Shown in pieces: positions 49,478 to 59,020 of a stretch of DNA of 64,000 bases (positions are counted from its first letter, which is position 1; each line of letters starts with the position of its first letter). The position numbers were made by a program, and so were the translations under genes. The notes beneath the pieces were generated by a model. That model was not told the DNA's origin. It saw nothing but the letters and a program-made list of their open reading frames with translations, and made no database searches. This DNA is from PALSA-1353 sp036267155 (lineage in GTDB: Bacteria; Planctomycetota; Phycisphaerae; Tepidisphaerales; Tepidisphaeraceae): positions 186,001 to 250,000 of the forward strand of contig DATAWP010000041.1 of assembly GCA_036267155.1 (NCBI GenBank), given 5' to 3'.

Positions 49478-52112
49478 ACGTCATCTCGCGTGCGCGAGTC
49501 CGTTGTCGCGCGACTTCCGCCTGCGGTTCCATTGGCCGCAGTGCGGCGATCCGTTCGCGCTGATCGCGGTCCCAGACCATTTCCGTCGCCGTCATCCGGT
49601 CGTCGCTTCGGTCCACCGCCTCACGCAATGCGCGCTTGTCGTCCGTGTAAATCGTCGCCTGTTCCCGGCCCCTTGATACGGAAACGTAGAACTGCTCCCG
49701 CGACGCTGCCGGGTCGGAAATGGACGATTGGCCGATGAAAACCCGGTCTACCGTTTTGCCCTGGCTGGCATGGCTGGTGACCACGTAACCATAGGCGATG
49801 TGACCGAATTCCCTGGAAATCGTCCAGCCATTGGCCAGTCGAATGTCACCGGAGTCTGTGAATCCCCTGATCCTGTATATCGCTCCGTTATTCAAACGAT
49901 GCTCACCATCGGCGGTTTTGCCGTTGCGCGTGACGCGCAGCACGTCGCCGGCCGCAAGCGGCATGGCGCCTTGATGAAAGACTTGAAAACTGGCTGCCTG
50001 ATCGAGCGGAAGCGGTGAGTCGCCGACAATTATCCGGTGGCCTTTGGTATATCCTTTGGCGTTTTGGTGAAACACCAGCACTTCGCCAGGGCAATAATTG
50101 ACGGCCTCCTGCCGCTGGGCCAGTGTCAGATTCGCATTCGTCAGAACGCCGAATTGGCGCTGCTGCTTGGCGAGTTTGCCGTCGCGTTGCAGTTCCGAGC
50201 GAATCTCATCGGTGATCTGCTCGCCCTCTATATGCGTCGGACTTACCACGAGCGCCGACTTGCCGGCTGAAACCGCCGCCACATAATCAGTCGCCAGCGT
50301 CTTGTACCTGTCGGCTTCCGCCACCTCACGCACCCAGCCTAATTCATCCAGTTGATGGAAGCCGTCTTGCACGCGCCCTTCGCTTAGGGCCTGGACGGCT
50401 TGCCTGTAGGCTCCTCTTTGGCGCTGGATACTGCGAATCTCAGCAGGCACGAGGCCGGCTTCGGTCTCCAGCAGCCGCAATGCAGCGCCACGCTCGACGG
50501 AACCGTGCTGGCGGCGATCGCCGGATAAAATCACGCGGGCGTCAAGTTTTTCGGCTAAATCGAAGACGCGGGCCATCGCCCGTGTCCCGAGCAATCCGGC
50601 TTCATCGATCCATAGGACATTGCCTCTGACCTGTTCCTGCAGCTTCTCGTCTATGAGCAATCGAGCAACGGTATCGGCACCGCGGAACCCTTCCTGGTCG
50701 CGGAGCACCCCGCGGCTGGCGTCGGCCGATGGGGCAAAGGTAAAAACCTGCTTGCCGTTGGCCTCAATGGCATCGACGGCTTCACGCATGGCCGTTGTCT
50801 TGCCCACACCGGCGGCACCGCGTATCACGATCACGTGATCCGGTGAATTAAGCACATGCAGCACGGCCCGCCGCTGGCCGTCATTGAGTTTCTGTTCCCG
50901 GAACTCGTGCGACTCCGCGCCCAATCGTGAGCACGCCCCTCGGCCCCGCCGCGCAAAGTCGGTCATCCGTTGTTCTTCGCTCAACACCTCGCTGGTGGTG
51001 ACAAGCCGGCGTCCGTCACGCTCGGCCGTGATGAGTTTCTGTTCGCGGACGGCCTGTTCCGTGGTTTGCGGCGATGCCAGCCCGACGGACCGCTTCAAAG
51101 CCTGCGCGAGCAGTTCCCGCTCCGCGACAACCGACTTGCGCTCGAAACAATGATCGGTCGCGAGCAAGGCGGCTTCCTTGGCCCCGCGCACGTTTTCGGG
51201 AATGGGTGTGTCGCCTACGCGTTCAGCGATTCGCATCAAGCCGGATCGCTCATCATCCGAAAGCCGGGAACGCCACTCCTTGCGCAAATCGTCCATGGAC
51301 AGATGCTTTTGCTTGCGCTCCCGCGTCCTGGCGCCGAGTTCGGATTTCTCGGCGTCTGCGGTGATTCCTTGTTCCTTCGCCTTTTTTTCGATGAGCGCCG
51401 TCCGCCGCGAGAACTTATCGAGCGATGTCTTTGAAATCCCGTCGATTTCCCAGCCCTTCCGCGTCCGATCTACGGGCAGGCCTAGCTCCTGCATACGCCG
51501 CGCCATGCGGCTGTGAAATACCGCCTCGAAGTAAGAAGCGTCACGCTTGATATCGCCTACCTGGGCCGCCTTCCAGCGATTCTCTTTGTCATCGAAGGTC
51601 GCATTGAATACGAAACAGTGGGCGTGCAGATGTGGGTCGGGAATTCCATTGATCGGCCTTGCAGTGGTGTGAATGAATTCTCCAAATATCAGGTTGCCCG
51701 ATACACGATCTTCGTTCTTGCCGCCCGTGCGTACCCGCGTTTTCACTTCCGATTCCATATCCCGCATCGTCTCATCGACGGAGTTGCGGAACGCCTCAAG
51801 GATACGATTGTCTTGTGTGAGGCCGTAAAGCAGCGAAACGCTTTTGGGAACATGGAAATTAAAATCGTAGCCGACGCGGCGTTCCTGCTTGCGTCGTGGA
51901 GTCAGCGACTCACCAGTTTCCGGGTGGCGGTTGTCGCATAATGCGTCCCATGCCTCTTTGTCGATGGTGCCGGACAAGCCGAGCCATGCCGCACCCTTTC
52001 CGTGCCAGACGCCGACAAGCTCCTGGCCTTCTGTGTAGTAGTCCGCCGTGCTCGGCGAGGTGTAGTAACTTTTCGCACCCGAAGCAGAGGTGTTTTGAAT
52101 GATGCGAAGCAT
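49467..52112 (-). CDS. MOBF (TrwC/TraI-type) conjugative relaxase-helicase
   Basis: 881 residues, ATG 52112. The relaxase domain (1-300) has the tyrosine pairs Y16-Y17 and Y25-Y26, GYDFNFHVPKSVSLLYGLT, and the three-His HUH motif PHLHAHCFVFN. The helicase part carries Walker A RGAAGVGKTTAMREA, Walker B VLWIDEAGLLGTRAM, and UvrD-like GYVVTSHASQGKTVDRVFIG near the end. It nicks oriT, stays bound to the 5' end and unwinds the plasmid during transfer. A longer reading to 52175 was not used. Confidence 0.92.
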   Translation of the reverse strand: MLRIIQNTSASGAKSYYTSPSTADYYTEGQELVGVWHGKGAAWLGLSGTIDKEAWDALCDNRHPETGESLTPRRKQERRVGYDFNFHVPKSVSLLYGLTQDNRILEAFRNSVDETMRDMESEVKTRVRTGGKNEDRVSGNLIFGEFIHTTARPINGIPDPHLHAHCFVFNATFDDKENRWKAAQVGDIKRDASYFEAVFHSRMARRMQELGLPVDRTRKGWEIDGISKTSLDKFSRRTALIEKKAKEQGITADAEKSELGARTRERKQKHLSMDDLRKEWRSRLSDDERSGLMRIAERVGDTPIPENVRGAKEAALLATDHCFERKSVVAERELLAQALKRSVGLASPQTTEQAVREQKLITAERDGRRLVTTSEVLSEEQRMTDFARRGRGACSRLGAESHEFREQKLNDGQRRAVLHVLNSPDHVIVIRGAAGVGKTTAMREAVDAIEANGKQVFTFAPSADASRGVLRDQEGFRGADTVARLLIDEKLQEQVRGNVLWIDEAGLLGTRAMARVFDLAEKLDARVILSGDRRQHGSVERGAALRLLETEAGLVPAEIRSIQRQRGAYRQAVQALSEGRVQDGFHQLDELGWVREVAEADRYKTLATDYVAAVSAGKSALVVSPTHIEGEQITDEIRSELQRDGKLAKQQRQFGVLTNANLTLAQRQEAVNYCPGEVLVFHQNAKGYTKGHRIIVGDSPLPLDQAASFQVFHQGAMPLAAGDVLRVTRNGKTADGEHRLNNGAIYRIRGFTDSGDIRLANGWTISREFGHIAYGYVVTSHASQGKTVDRVFIGQSSISDPAASREQFYVSVSRGREQATIYTDDKRALREAVDRSDDRMTATEMVWDRDQRERIAALRPMEPQAEVARQRTRAREMTYER

Positions 52113-52830
52113 TTGTAATAATACCACAAAACGGCTGAAATTGATGCTCAATTCGTTAACGTCAAAGCGTTCCATTTAGCACAAATGCAATGATGTAAGA
52201 GCGTGCGAGGCCAGCCAATCCGCTGTTTTTGCAGGGGTATTTGGTGCGGCCACGCGTGGTGGCCGGCCAGACGCCTACTATACATTGCGGCTGCGCGGCG
52301 GATTATTTCGTTGCTTTCACTCGCTGCGATCGCCAGAACTGGACTGTAACGAGCGCTCGCCCTTGAGGGCCGGTCGTTCACCATTCGCCGGATGGGCCGG
52401 TTGTTCTCGTTCCGATCTCGACCTCTGACCACAAGCAGGTGCATTAGCTGTCGCCATTTGAGTCGCCACCCTTGCTCGTGGCCGCGCACACGGCAGCCTC
52501 AATGGCCCCTATCGCCGCAAACGCAATTCCGAGCACGGGGCCACCTGCTATCGTCCCAACACGAACCCGACTACCGCAACCACGCAGACAGGACCGGCGA
52601 CCGATCCCGGTTCGTTGGACGCATCAGGTTTCGGGTTATCGTTCTTCTCGCACATACAAGTCCTTTCGTTAAAGTCTGGTTTGTCACCAATTGGATCGGC
52701 GGTCGGCTATGCGATTCGTCCGCATCCAACATCTACTGCTCTTCGCCAACTCTTTTCGTGGCAGCGGCCGGGTCTGCGCAATTCTTCACCGATTCCGTGA
52801 CCGTGGCGGAAGGCGGTCAGATCTCAATAT
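52113..52830. other. 718-bp region upstream of the relaxase
   Basis: Between the relaxase start and the prepilin-like gene. It should contain the relaxase promoter and, by analogy to other MOBF elements, perhaps oriT; I see neither for certain. A possible broken small gene is listed at 52444-52655. Confidence 0.5.
52444..52655 (-). pseudogene. Possible small membrane protein, frame broken
   Basis: ATG 52655 with AAGGA upstream begins MCEKNDNPKPDASNEPG and a hydrophobic segment AGPVCVVAVVGFVLG, then TAG at 52548. One frame over, the sequence continues as GTIAGGPVLGIAFAAIGAIEA to TAA at 52444, joining smoothly. This suggests a 70-residue gene with a one-base indel near 52556. Confidence 0.35.
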
Positions 52831-53172
52831 CTAGAGACCGTCGAAGAAGTCGTCGAAGATCGAGTCCAAGCCATCGTCTAAGCCAGGCGCTGGATCGACG
52901 CCTGGTGCATCCGCAGTCGGTGCAACTGCCGCTGATGGGTCACCGTCAGTCTCTCCCACCAGTTGATTCACTGCTCTGGCAGCTTGGGCAGTGTCCTTCA
53001 CCGCCTGCGCGGTTGCGGAAACTTGATTGGCTGCCGCGGACCGCTGGCCATTGGGGGCGTTTGGAGTGGCCCGGTTTGCCAGAAGGGAAAGGATGACCAC
53101 GAAAATGATCAGCACCAAAAGTATTTCGATGCCCGTAAATCCCGTCCGCAACTGCCGCGTTACAATTTTCAT
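52831..53172 (-). CDS. Prepilin-like small protein
   Basis: 113 residues. The N-terminus RTGFTGIEILLVLIIFVVILSLLA is a type IV prepilin signal (G then FTxxE and a hydrophobic helix), cut before Phe by PilD-type peptidase. The short rest is Ala/Gln-rich with an acidic tail (DGLDSIFDDFFDGL). In an ICE it could be a minor pilin for mating contact or a pseudopilin-like scaffold. Diverges from the NACHT gene. Confidence 0.65.
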   Translation of the reverse strand: MKIVTRQLRTGFTGIEILLVLIIFVVILSLLANRATPNAPNGQRSAAANQVSATAQAVKDTAQAARAVNQLVGETDGDPSAAVAPTADAPGVDPAPGLDDGLDSIFDDFFDGL

Positions 53173-53400
53173 AACCTGCTCCTGTATTGCGCCAGCCGTC
53201 TACGGGGTCTGGCTCTCTACTATCTATTGCATTCTCGCGGCGAAATATTTCACCAGTGCGTATTTATTTCCCCGGTTCATCCAAAGCGGTCCAACAACAC
53301 GCGGGCGAGATTGAACGAGCAGGTTAAAGCCGACGCCGGGCAGACAGCAGACCCCGATCATTATTTTTAAGTGCGGCAGAAACATCGTTATGATTCGTGC

Positions 53401-56400
53401 ATGCCGTCTCGCAAAAAGGCACCTAAGATGCCGGGCGATCTGTTTGACCGGCTGCAGGAATATCAAAAAAAGCTCGCCCGGCTGCTCCAAACCGTCGGTG
53501 CGCTCTCGGTTCCCAAGGCCTTTCATCCCAATGCCGCCGACGCTTGCGATACGCTTATGCTTCGCACGCTCCAACGCGCTGTCGAGGACAAACCCCGCGC
53601 GGTGGATAAACAGTCTTCTGGACAAGGGCCTCTTGCCGACCCAGATTCTCCGTCATTGCCGCACATGCCGATTTCGCAGAAGGATATCCTTGCCGATATT
53701 GTTCGGAACAAGCGGTCCTATCTGCTACTGGCTCGCGTCGGGACTGGCAAATCCGTGATGCTTGAATCGTTCGCTCGCCAGATGATCGACGATGCCAAGC
53801 CAGCGATTTCCGCCCATTCGCTATCGGATGGCGTTCGCATCCCTCTATTAGTGAGACTTCGTGATTTCAACGGTCTAAAAAAGAACGAGATCGGAATTAA
53901 GCGACTGCTCGATGAGGCGGAGCGCAAGCTCTTCGCCGGCGACGAATCCCCCGTGCTTCAGCCAGAACATATCTCGTTCTTGGCGAAAGCGGGCGTTCTT
54001 GTGCCGCTATTCGATGGTTTTGATGAATTTGCGTATCGCGGAATCTTTTGTGAGCAGCTCCGGCAAGCATTCAGAAGGCCAGACCTGTTGGGAGGATGCT
54101 CGTGCTTCGTGACTTCGCGCCCCGGTGTGGACATTATGCAGATTCCCGTCGAAACGAAGTTTCACCGCACGATTGACCCGCTGACGGAAGCGGAAGTTCG
54201 AGAATATATCACCGTCAAGCGCGTGCTGCCCTTAAGCGACCTTGAAACTGCTCCGGCCGCGATCCGCCGGCTGCTGCCGCAACCCTTGTACCTGAGCACC
54301 TGGTGCAATTGCATTGCTCGGGGCCAAGTTCCCGCGACGCTGGGCGATCTGATGCACGAACTTTTCGTCGATTACCTGGAACGCCGCGGCATTGTAAAAG
54401 CTGAAGAGGATTGTGCCGACGACGGAAAGGCCGATGCTAATCGCAAGAAAAAAATAGATATCTTGCACGATCTTTTCGCGCGCGTATGCATGCAACTCGC
54501 ACTGGCTGGATTCGGCAATCGTGTGCCTTGGTCCAAGCTTACGGGCTTGACAGACAAGGAGCGCCGGCGGCTCGGCAGCGTCGTTCGTCGAGCGGGCATC
54601 ATTGAGCGGATTCCCAGCAGGTCCGGCGACCATGAGATATACGTCAATCAGATTCCAGTCGTTGAACACCTCGTCGGCTGGGAACTGGCCCAGGCGTTTC
54701 GCAAAGACGGCCGGTCCGGTCCCCGCATCGCCTCGCTCGATGTGTTCCGAAAGTGGGTCTGGCAACCCACGAAGCACGATGCGCTGGACCATTGTTTCGA
54801 CGCCCTTTGGAATTCCGGCGATGCTGTACAGGCGCAAGTCGCACGTGCCTTAACTCAGTGGCTCACCGACGTCAGCAACACAGACTTACTCGCGCAGTCT
54901 CCTACCAACAGCACAGAGGCGGCCCAAGCACATTGCTCAGACGACTTGCTTCGGCCCTTTTGCGTGACCGCGCTGCGTCTGATTAACCTCAATCAAGGGC
55001 TCAAAGCCGATGATTCCGCTTTAGCGAGGATCTGCTCGACGGTGGTACAACTCGTACAGCGAACCCGCGTTTGGAATCGGTCAGGTCGCTTGCGGTCGGT
55101 TACTCGATCGCTTTGTCCATTAGCGTTTACTCGATTGGTTGAGGAACACTTATCCGCCCTTGCCCATGCGGTAAACGATACTGTCAAAGAGAAACTCAGA
55201 TACAAGATCAATCGTGTGGCTGCAAGTGCACCTGGAGCTTCGGCTTGGGATTGCGCGAAGAGGGTGCTTCCGGCCGCGCGCGATCCAAAGAATGCCGGTG
55301 GCCAAAATCGGCTCCGCTCCGCTTTTTGCAGCGCGGCCAGCGGGGTGCCCGAGGCTTTGGCGTTGGATTCCGTGAGGGAGTTGCTGCAGGCCGTACGCGA
55401 CCCGAAGAACGCTGATTTCCAAGAGGAACTTGGCTACGCGATCAAATTCGCAGCGGAACGTGTGCCTGAAACCTCGGCGTTGGATTGCGTGTGCGAGTGG
55501 CTCGGGGCCGCACTCGATCCTACGAACGCCGATATCAAAATCCAACTCACCGATGCAATTGCGGGCGCGGTCCAACGGCTGCCTGAAGCTTTGGCGTTGG
55601 ATTGTACGAGGAAATGGCTCCAGGACTCACTCGACCCTGCGAACGCCGATATCAAAAACCAACTCACTTGGGCGATTGGCGGCGCGGCCAAGCGGGTACC
55701 TATGAATTCCGCGTTGGATTTTGTAAGGGAGTTGCTCCGGGCCACCCGCAAGCCTAAGAACGTGGATATCCGAGAGCAACTCGGCTGGGCGATCGACCAC
55801 GCGGCGGAACGTGTGCCTGAAAGTGCTGTGTTGGATTGTGTGAGGGAGTTGCTCCAGGTCGCCCGCGAGCCCAAGAACGTGGATATCCAAGAGCGACTCG
55901 GCTGGGCGATTCAGCGCGCGGCGGAACGTATACCTGAAAGTGCTGTGTTGAATTGTGTAACGGAGTTGCTCCAAGCCTCACGCGATCCAAAGAACGGCGA
56001 TATCAAAGAGCGGCTCACCGGCGCGGTTAAGATTGTAGCCCGACGGGTGCCTAAAGGTTCCGCGTTGGATTGCTTGGGGAGGTGGCTCCAGACTGCACGG
56101 GACCCGCAGAATGCCGATATCCAAGAGCAACTTGGCAGCGCGATCGAGGGCGCAGCGCAACGTGTGCCTGAAGCTTCGGCGTTCGATTGCGTTAGGGAGT
56201 GGCTCCGGGCTTCACGGGACCCGAAGATCGCGAATATTAAGAAACAACTCGAATACGCGATTAGGGAGGGAGCCGGACGGGTACCCGAAGATTCCGCTTT
56301 GGATTGTGTGAAAGAGTGGCTCCAGGGCGCATGCGATTCGAAGAACGCCGATATCCAATGGCAACTCGGCTACGCGGTTATCCGCGCGGCCGGTCGGGTG

Positions 56401-57162
56401 CCTGAAGCCTCGGCATTGGATTGCGTGAGGAAGCTACTCCAGGCCGCAAATGACCCGAAGAACGCTTTTGTCGAATGGCAATTTGGGATCGCGATGATGG
56501 ACGCAGCGACGAAGATTCCGCTTCGACAGCAGTTTGAGGCCGTACGATTGGCTTTAAGCGAAGACAACATAGAACTGGCGTTCCGGATTGCCGATGCGGG
56601 GTTGGAGGTGGCGATCTTGAGCACCTGGGGCAAAGAGCCGAACGATCCAAACGGGCGGGACGGAATCATTTTTCAGGTCAAGCGACGCGAGGAGATGGAA
56701 CTGGCGGCCGATTCGGTCGCCGTGCCGCCAGAAATAAAACAAATGCTGACGGCAGATACAAGCGGGACATTGGCAAAAGAGAGTTCAAGCCGTGCGAATT
56801 CACCGATAGTCGGGGGCACGGTCATACGGCGCCCCATGAATTTACCAGCGGGGGCCGAGGATCTTCTCTTGTTCAAGGGGCGCGTTTATCTCAATGGCGA
56901 GCCAATTTGGGACATCGATCCGGAGGCAATGGGCGTATTAGAGAAATTGATGCGGGGGGAGCCGGGACAAAAATTGAAATTTAATGATCTTCTCTCACCT
57001 CCGGAAGGCAACGAGTACAAGAATCGGAAAAAGTATCAGGATTATGTAAGAAATGTGGTGAATCGCTTGCCAAAACGCATCCAATCGCTGCTTAATCCGG
57101 ACCGCGGCGGTTTTCATGGCGGTCGAAGTTTTCAGGAACGCGTAAAACCCCGCTTCGAGTAA
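53401..57162 (+). CDS. NACHT (STAND) ATPase with 39-residue HEAT-like repeats
   Basis: 1253 residues. NACHT domain at about 90-350: Walker A VGTGKS (113-118), Walker B LFDGFDE (203-209), sensor CFVTSRPG (236-242). NACHT is a signalling ATPase of NLR immune proteins and of bacterial anti-phage STANDs. Residues about 610-1039 hold about eleven copies of a 39-residue unit (VPEASALDCVRELLQAARD, then PKNADIQEQLGxAIxxAA), an ARM/HEAT-type solenoid for target binding. The C-terminus (about 1140-1250) looks like a winged helix (VYLNGEPIWDIDPEAMGVLEKL). Start: ATG 53401; GTG 53371 or ATG 53428 remain possible. An N-terminal effector domain is absent or very short (about 90 residues). Confidence 0.85.
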   Translation: MPSRKKAPKMPGDLFDRLQEYQKKLARLLQTVGALSVPKAFHPNAADACDTLMLRTLQRAVEDKPRAVDKQSSGQGPLADPDSPSLPHMPISQKDILADIVRNKRSYLLLARVGTGKSVMLESFARQMIDDAKPAISAHSLSDGVRIPLLVRLRDFNGLKKNEIGIKRLLDEAERKLFAGDESPVLQPEHISFLAKAGVLVPLFDGFDEFAYRGIFCEQLRQAFRRPDLLGGCSCFVTSRPGVDIMQIPVETKFHRTIDPLTEAEVREYITVKRVLPLSDLETAPAAIRRLLPQPLYLSTWCNCIARGQVPATLGDLMHELFVDYLERRGIVKAEEDCADDGKADANRKKKIDILHDLFARVCMQLALAGFGNRVPWSKLTGLTDKERRRLGSVVRRAGIIERIPSRSGDHEIYVNQIPVVEHLVGWELAQAFRKDGRSGPRIASLDVFRKWVWQPTKHDALDHCFDALWNSGDAVQAQVARALTQWLTDVSNTDLLAQSPTNSTEAAQAHCSDDLLRPFCVTALRLINLNQGLKADDSALARICSTVVQLVQRTRVWNRSGRLRSVTRSLCPLAFTRLVEEHLSALAHAVNDTVKEKLRYKINRVAASAPGASAWDCAKRVLPAARDPKNAGGQNRLRSAFCSAASGVPEALALDSVRELLQAVRDPKNADFQEELGYAIKFAAERVPETSALDCVCEWLGAALDPTNADIKIQLTDAIAGAVQRLPEALALDCTRKWLQDSLDPANADIKNQLTWAIGGAAKRVPMNSALDFVRELLRATRKPKNVDIREQLGWAIDHAAERVPESAVLDCVRELLQVAREPKNVDIQERLGWAIQRAAERIPESAVLNCVTELLQASRDPKNGDIKERLTGAVKIVARRVPKGSALDCLGRWLQTARDPQNADIQEQLGSAIEGAAQRVPEASAFDCVREWLRASRDPKIANIKKQLEYAIREGAGRVPEDSALDCVKEWLQGACDSKNADIQWQLGYAVIRAAGRVPEASALDCVRKLLQAANDPKNAFVEWQFGIAMMDAATKIPLRQQFEAVRLALSEDNIELAFRIADAGLEVAILSTWGKEPNDPNGRDGIIFQVKRREEMELAADSVAVPPEIKQMLTADTSGTLAKESSSRANSPIVGGTVIRRPMNLPAGAEDLLLFKGRVYLNGEPIWDIDPEAMGVLEKLMRGEPGQKLKFNDLLSPPEGNEYKNRKKYQDYVRNVVNRLPKRIQSLLNPDRGGFHGGRSFQERVKPRFE
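55228..56514 (+). repeat. About eleven 117-bp tandem units in the NACHT gene
   Basis: Each unit codes for 39 residues with AL/LDCV, LLQ, DPKNADI and AA(E/K/Q)R at fixed positions. Neighbouring units differ by scattered substitutions, so the array is old but expansions look recent in the centre (two neighbouring units share long words). Not CRISPR: no spacers, in frame. Confidence 0.85.
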
Positions 57163-57351
57163 ATTCACTGTTAAATTCATCGGGCCGCGCGACGGCCGCC
57201 GAAGTCCCGCCGATACCCCGCCATGTCCCCGTCGAAGCCGAGCAAAAGCAGCGCTTTAGTCTCTCCAGCATGAGACGGCCTCCGCGAGAGTTTGGGTGTC
57301 AATGTTGCACACCCGATTCGAATGCCGACCGGCCGACAAAAGGAGCTTGGT

Positions 57352-58095
57352 ATGTTGAGAATCAATAACAATCGTCATGACGCGATCAATTCCTGCTTCG
57401 GCCCCAACGCGTGGCCGCACGAAGTGATCTGTCCAGAACTTGTTTCTGAGGGGGGCGTTCGGGAAATTGATCCGCAACAATGGGTCAACAATGTGGCGCG
57501 GCGCATCCCGACGTGGGCGCGCGGGGTGCTGAAAACGGCGGATTCTGACGCGTTGGAGGAAACCTGCCAAGAGTTTTGCCTCACGATGATCAAGTATCGC
57601 CCTGACTTGAGTTACGATGCCCAAAAAGCATCGAAAGGCACGTTTCTGGCTAGAATATTGGCCTATACGCATTGGCGCACTTTGCGTGGCAAGTCTTCGG
57701 CTGCTGTGACCGATGGATTCGATCTCGATCGCGCCGAAGTGTCGTTCCATGACCCTGCCTTCACCGCCGAACAGCGCGACTTGGTTGAGCTTACACGGGG
57801 GTGGATCGCCCAGCTTCCTGAAAGTGAACGTCTTGCCGCGAGGGAGGCTATCGGCTCTACACGTTCTTTGTGCCCGTCAAAAGCGGTGCGCGGCGTCCGC
57901 CTTAGTCGGGCGATCAAAAGGATGCGTAGTATGGCTGGGACCCGTGGACTGCGCGACACACGGTCTCGTTCACGGTGCGTCCGGTTTCCACGCAGCCGCC
58001 GCTCACGTTTGCCGAATACCCGCCTAATCCGACGCAGTCCACAGCAGATTAGTTGCGCTTCGGATAATTCTATGGCAAACTGTCAACGGCCTTAG
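57352..58095 (+). CDS. Sigma-70-like protein (degenerate)
   Basis: 247 residues from ATG 57352 (AGGAG upstream). Region-2-like sequence LEETCQEFCLTMIKYRPDLSYDAQKASKGTFLARILAYTHWRTLRGK resembles the -10 recognition region of ECF sigma factors. A region-4-like helix-turn-helix (IAQLPESERLAAREAIGSTRSLCPSKAVRGVRLSRAIKRMRS) is weak. The last ~55 residues are Arg/Ser-rich without helix pattern and may be out of frame. It lies 190 bp after the NACHT gene; a linked role in switching that gene on is possible. Confidence 0.5.
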   Translation: MLRINNNRHDAINSCFGPNAWPHEVICPELVSEGGVREIDPQQWVNNVARRIPTWARGVLKTADSDALEETCQEFCLTMIKYRPDLSYDAQKASKGTFLARILAYTHWRTLRGKSSAAVTDGFDLDRAEVSFHDPAFTAEQRDLVELTRGWIAQLPESERLAAREAIGSTRSLCPSKAVRGVRLSRAIKRMRSMAGTRGLRDTRSRSRCVRFPRSRRSRLPNTRLIRRSPQQISCASDNSMANCQRP

Positions 58096-58136
58096 GTAAG
58101 ACGACAGACAATAAAAGGGGCCATTAGGTCTTTACC

Positions 58137-58334
58137 ATGGATGATAACAATTCTGCGAAATTGGCGAACATGCGGGTGCCGCCTTCACTATTTCATGAGT
58201 TGCCCAGCGAAATGAATGCAAGATTCTCCGCCCTGTCTGCAATCCGAGAGGCCTTTGAAGTGGCTTGTCACATGCACAGTCAAGCTACTGGCATGGAGGG
58301 GGAGGCTTCCGATCCGAAGTCCGTCAAGCCGTGA
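58137..58334 (+). CDS. Small protein, N-terminal-type paralogue of the next gene
   Basis: 65 residues. LFHELPSEMNARFSALSAIREAFEVACHM repeats the pattern MFDGLPVAVNERYRALQDIRKAFYVELAK of the next gene. Its stop overlaps the next GTG (GTGA). No known family. Confidence 0.55.
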   Translation: MDDNNSAKLANMRVPPSLFHELPSEMNARFSALSAIREAFEVACHMHSQATGMEGEASDPKSVKP

Positions 58335-58819
58335 CGGGAAAAGCTGATCTGCCCGACCACATCACTCCGCAGAAGCAACGAGCCATTGAGTCGATGTTCG
58401 ACGGACTGCCCGTGGCCGTCAACGAAAGGTATAGGGCTCTGCAAGACATTCGGAAGGCATTTTACGTGGAACTCGCGAAGCGGTTTGAACCGACGCTCAA
58501 TGAATTTGCGCGCGCCCAGCCACAGGTGACGGACGAAGATTGGTCGGAGTTGGCAACATCAGTCAATCGCATGGCGCGACATCTGGGTCTTGCGTTGGTT
58601 TCGCCGCGAAACAATGCTCCGGCGATGTTAGCATTTGATACGAAACGTAGCGGTGACCGGGTCATTCGGCGTTATCGGCTCAACGCTATTGGGCGGCGCA
58701 CAGCCCCGTATACATGCTATGAACTTCCGGATTTGGAACTTTGTCAAGCTCCAGTGCGCATCGAACCCCTGTCTCAAGGCTTTAGAGAAACAGGTCGCGA
58801 TGACGGCCCGGTGTTGTGA
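58331..58819 (+). CDS. Hypothetical protein with shared LP-x-N-R-x-AL-x-IR-x-AF motif
   Basis: 162 residues from GTG 58331. N-terminal helix pair (residues ~15-55) as in the small gene before it, then SELATSVNRMARHLGLALVSP and a C-terminal part of charged residues. Probably cytoplasmic, possibly DNA or protein binding. Part of the ICE cargo around the NACHT gene. Confidence 0.5.
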   Translation: MTGKADLPDHITPQKQRAIESMFDGLPVAVNERYRALQDIRKAFYVELAKRFEPTLNEFARAQPQVTDEDWSELATSVNRMARHLGLALVSPRNNAPAMLAFDTKRSGDRVIRRYRLNAIGRRTAPYTCYELPDLELCQAPVRIEPLSQGFRETGRDDGPVL

Positions 58820-59020
58820 ATCTTTGAGTTTTGCCCGTCGGTTCGCTGGATCGGCTATTGGAGCTTACCCGCGCAGCGCTTGATGCGACCAATGAGCGCG
58901 ACCTGACTGCTACGGCGGAGTTCATCGCTGCAGGCGAAACCTGCGTCCTTTCTGGATGACAATCTGTTGGAGTGCGCAAAAAAAACTGGCTTGCAATGGA
59001 ATGTAGTGTAGATTGCTACA

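Noticed and set aside
55228..56514. CRISPR-like array
   Set aside because: The 117-bp periodicity is in-frame protein repeat without spacers.
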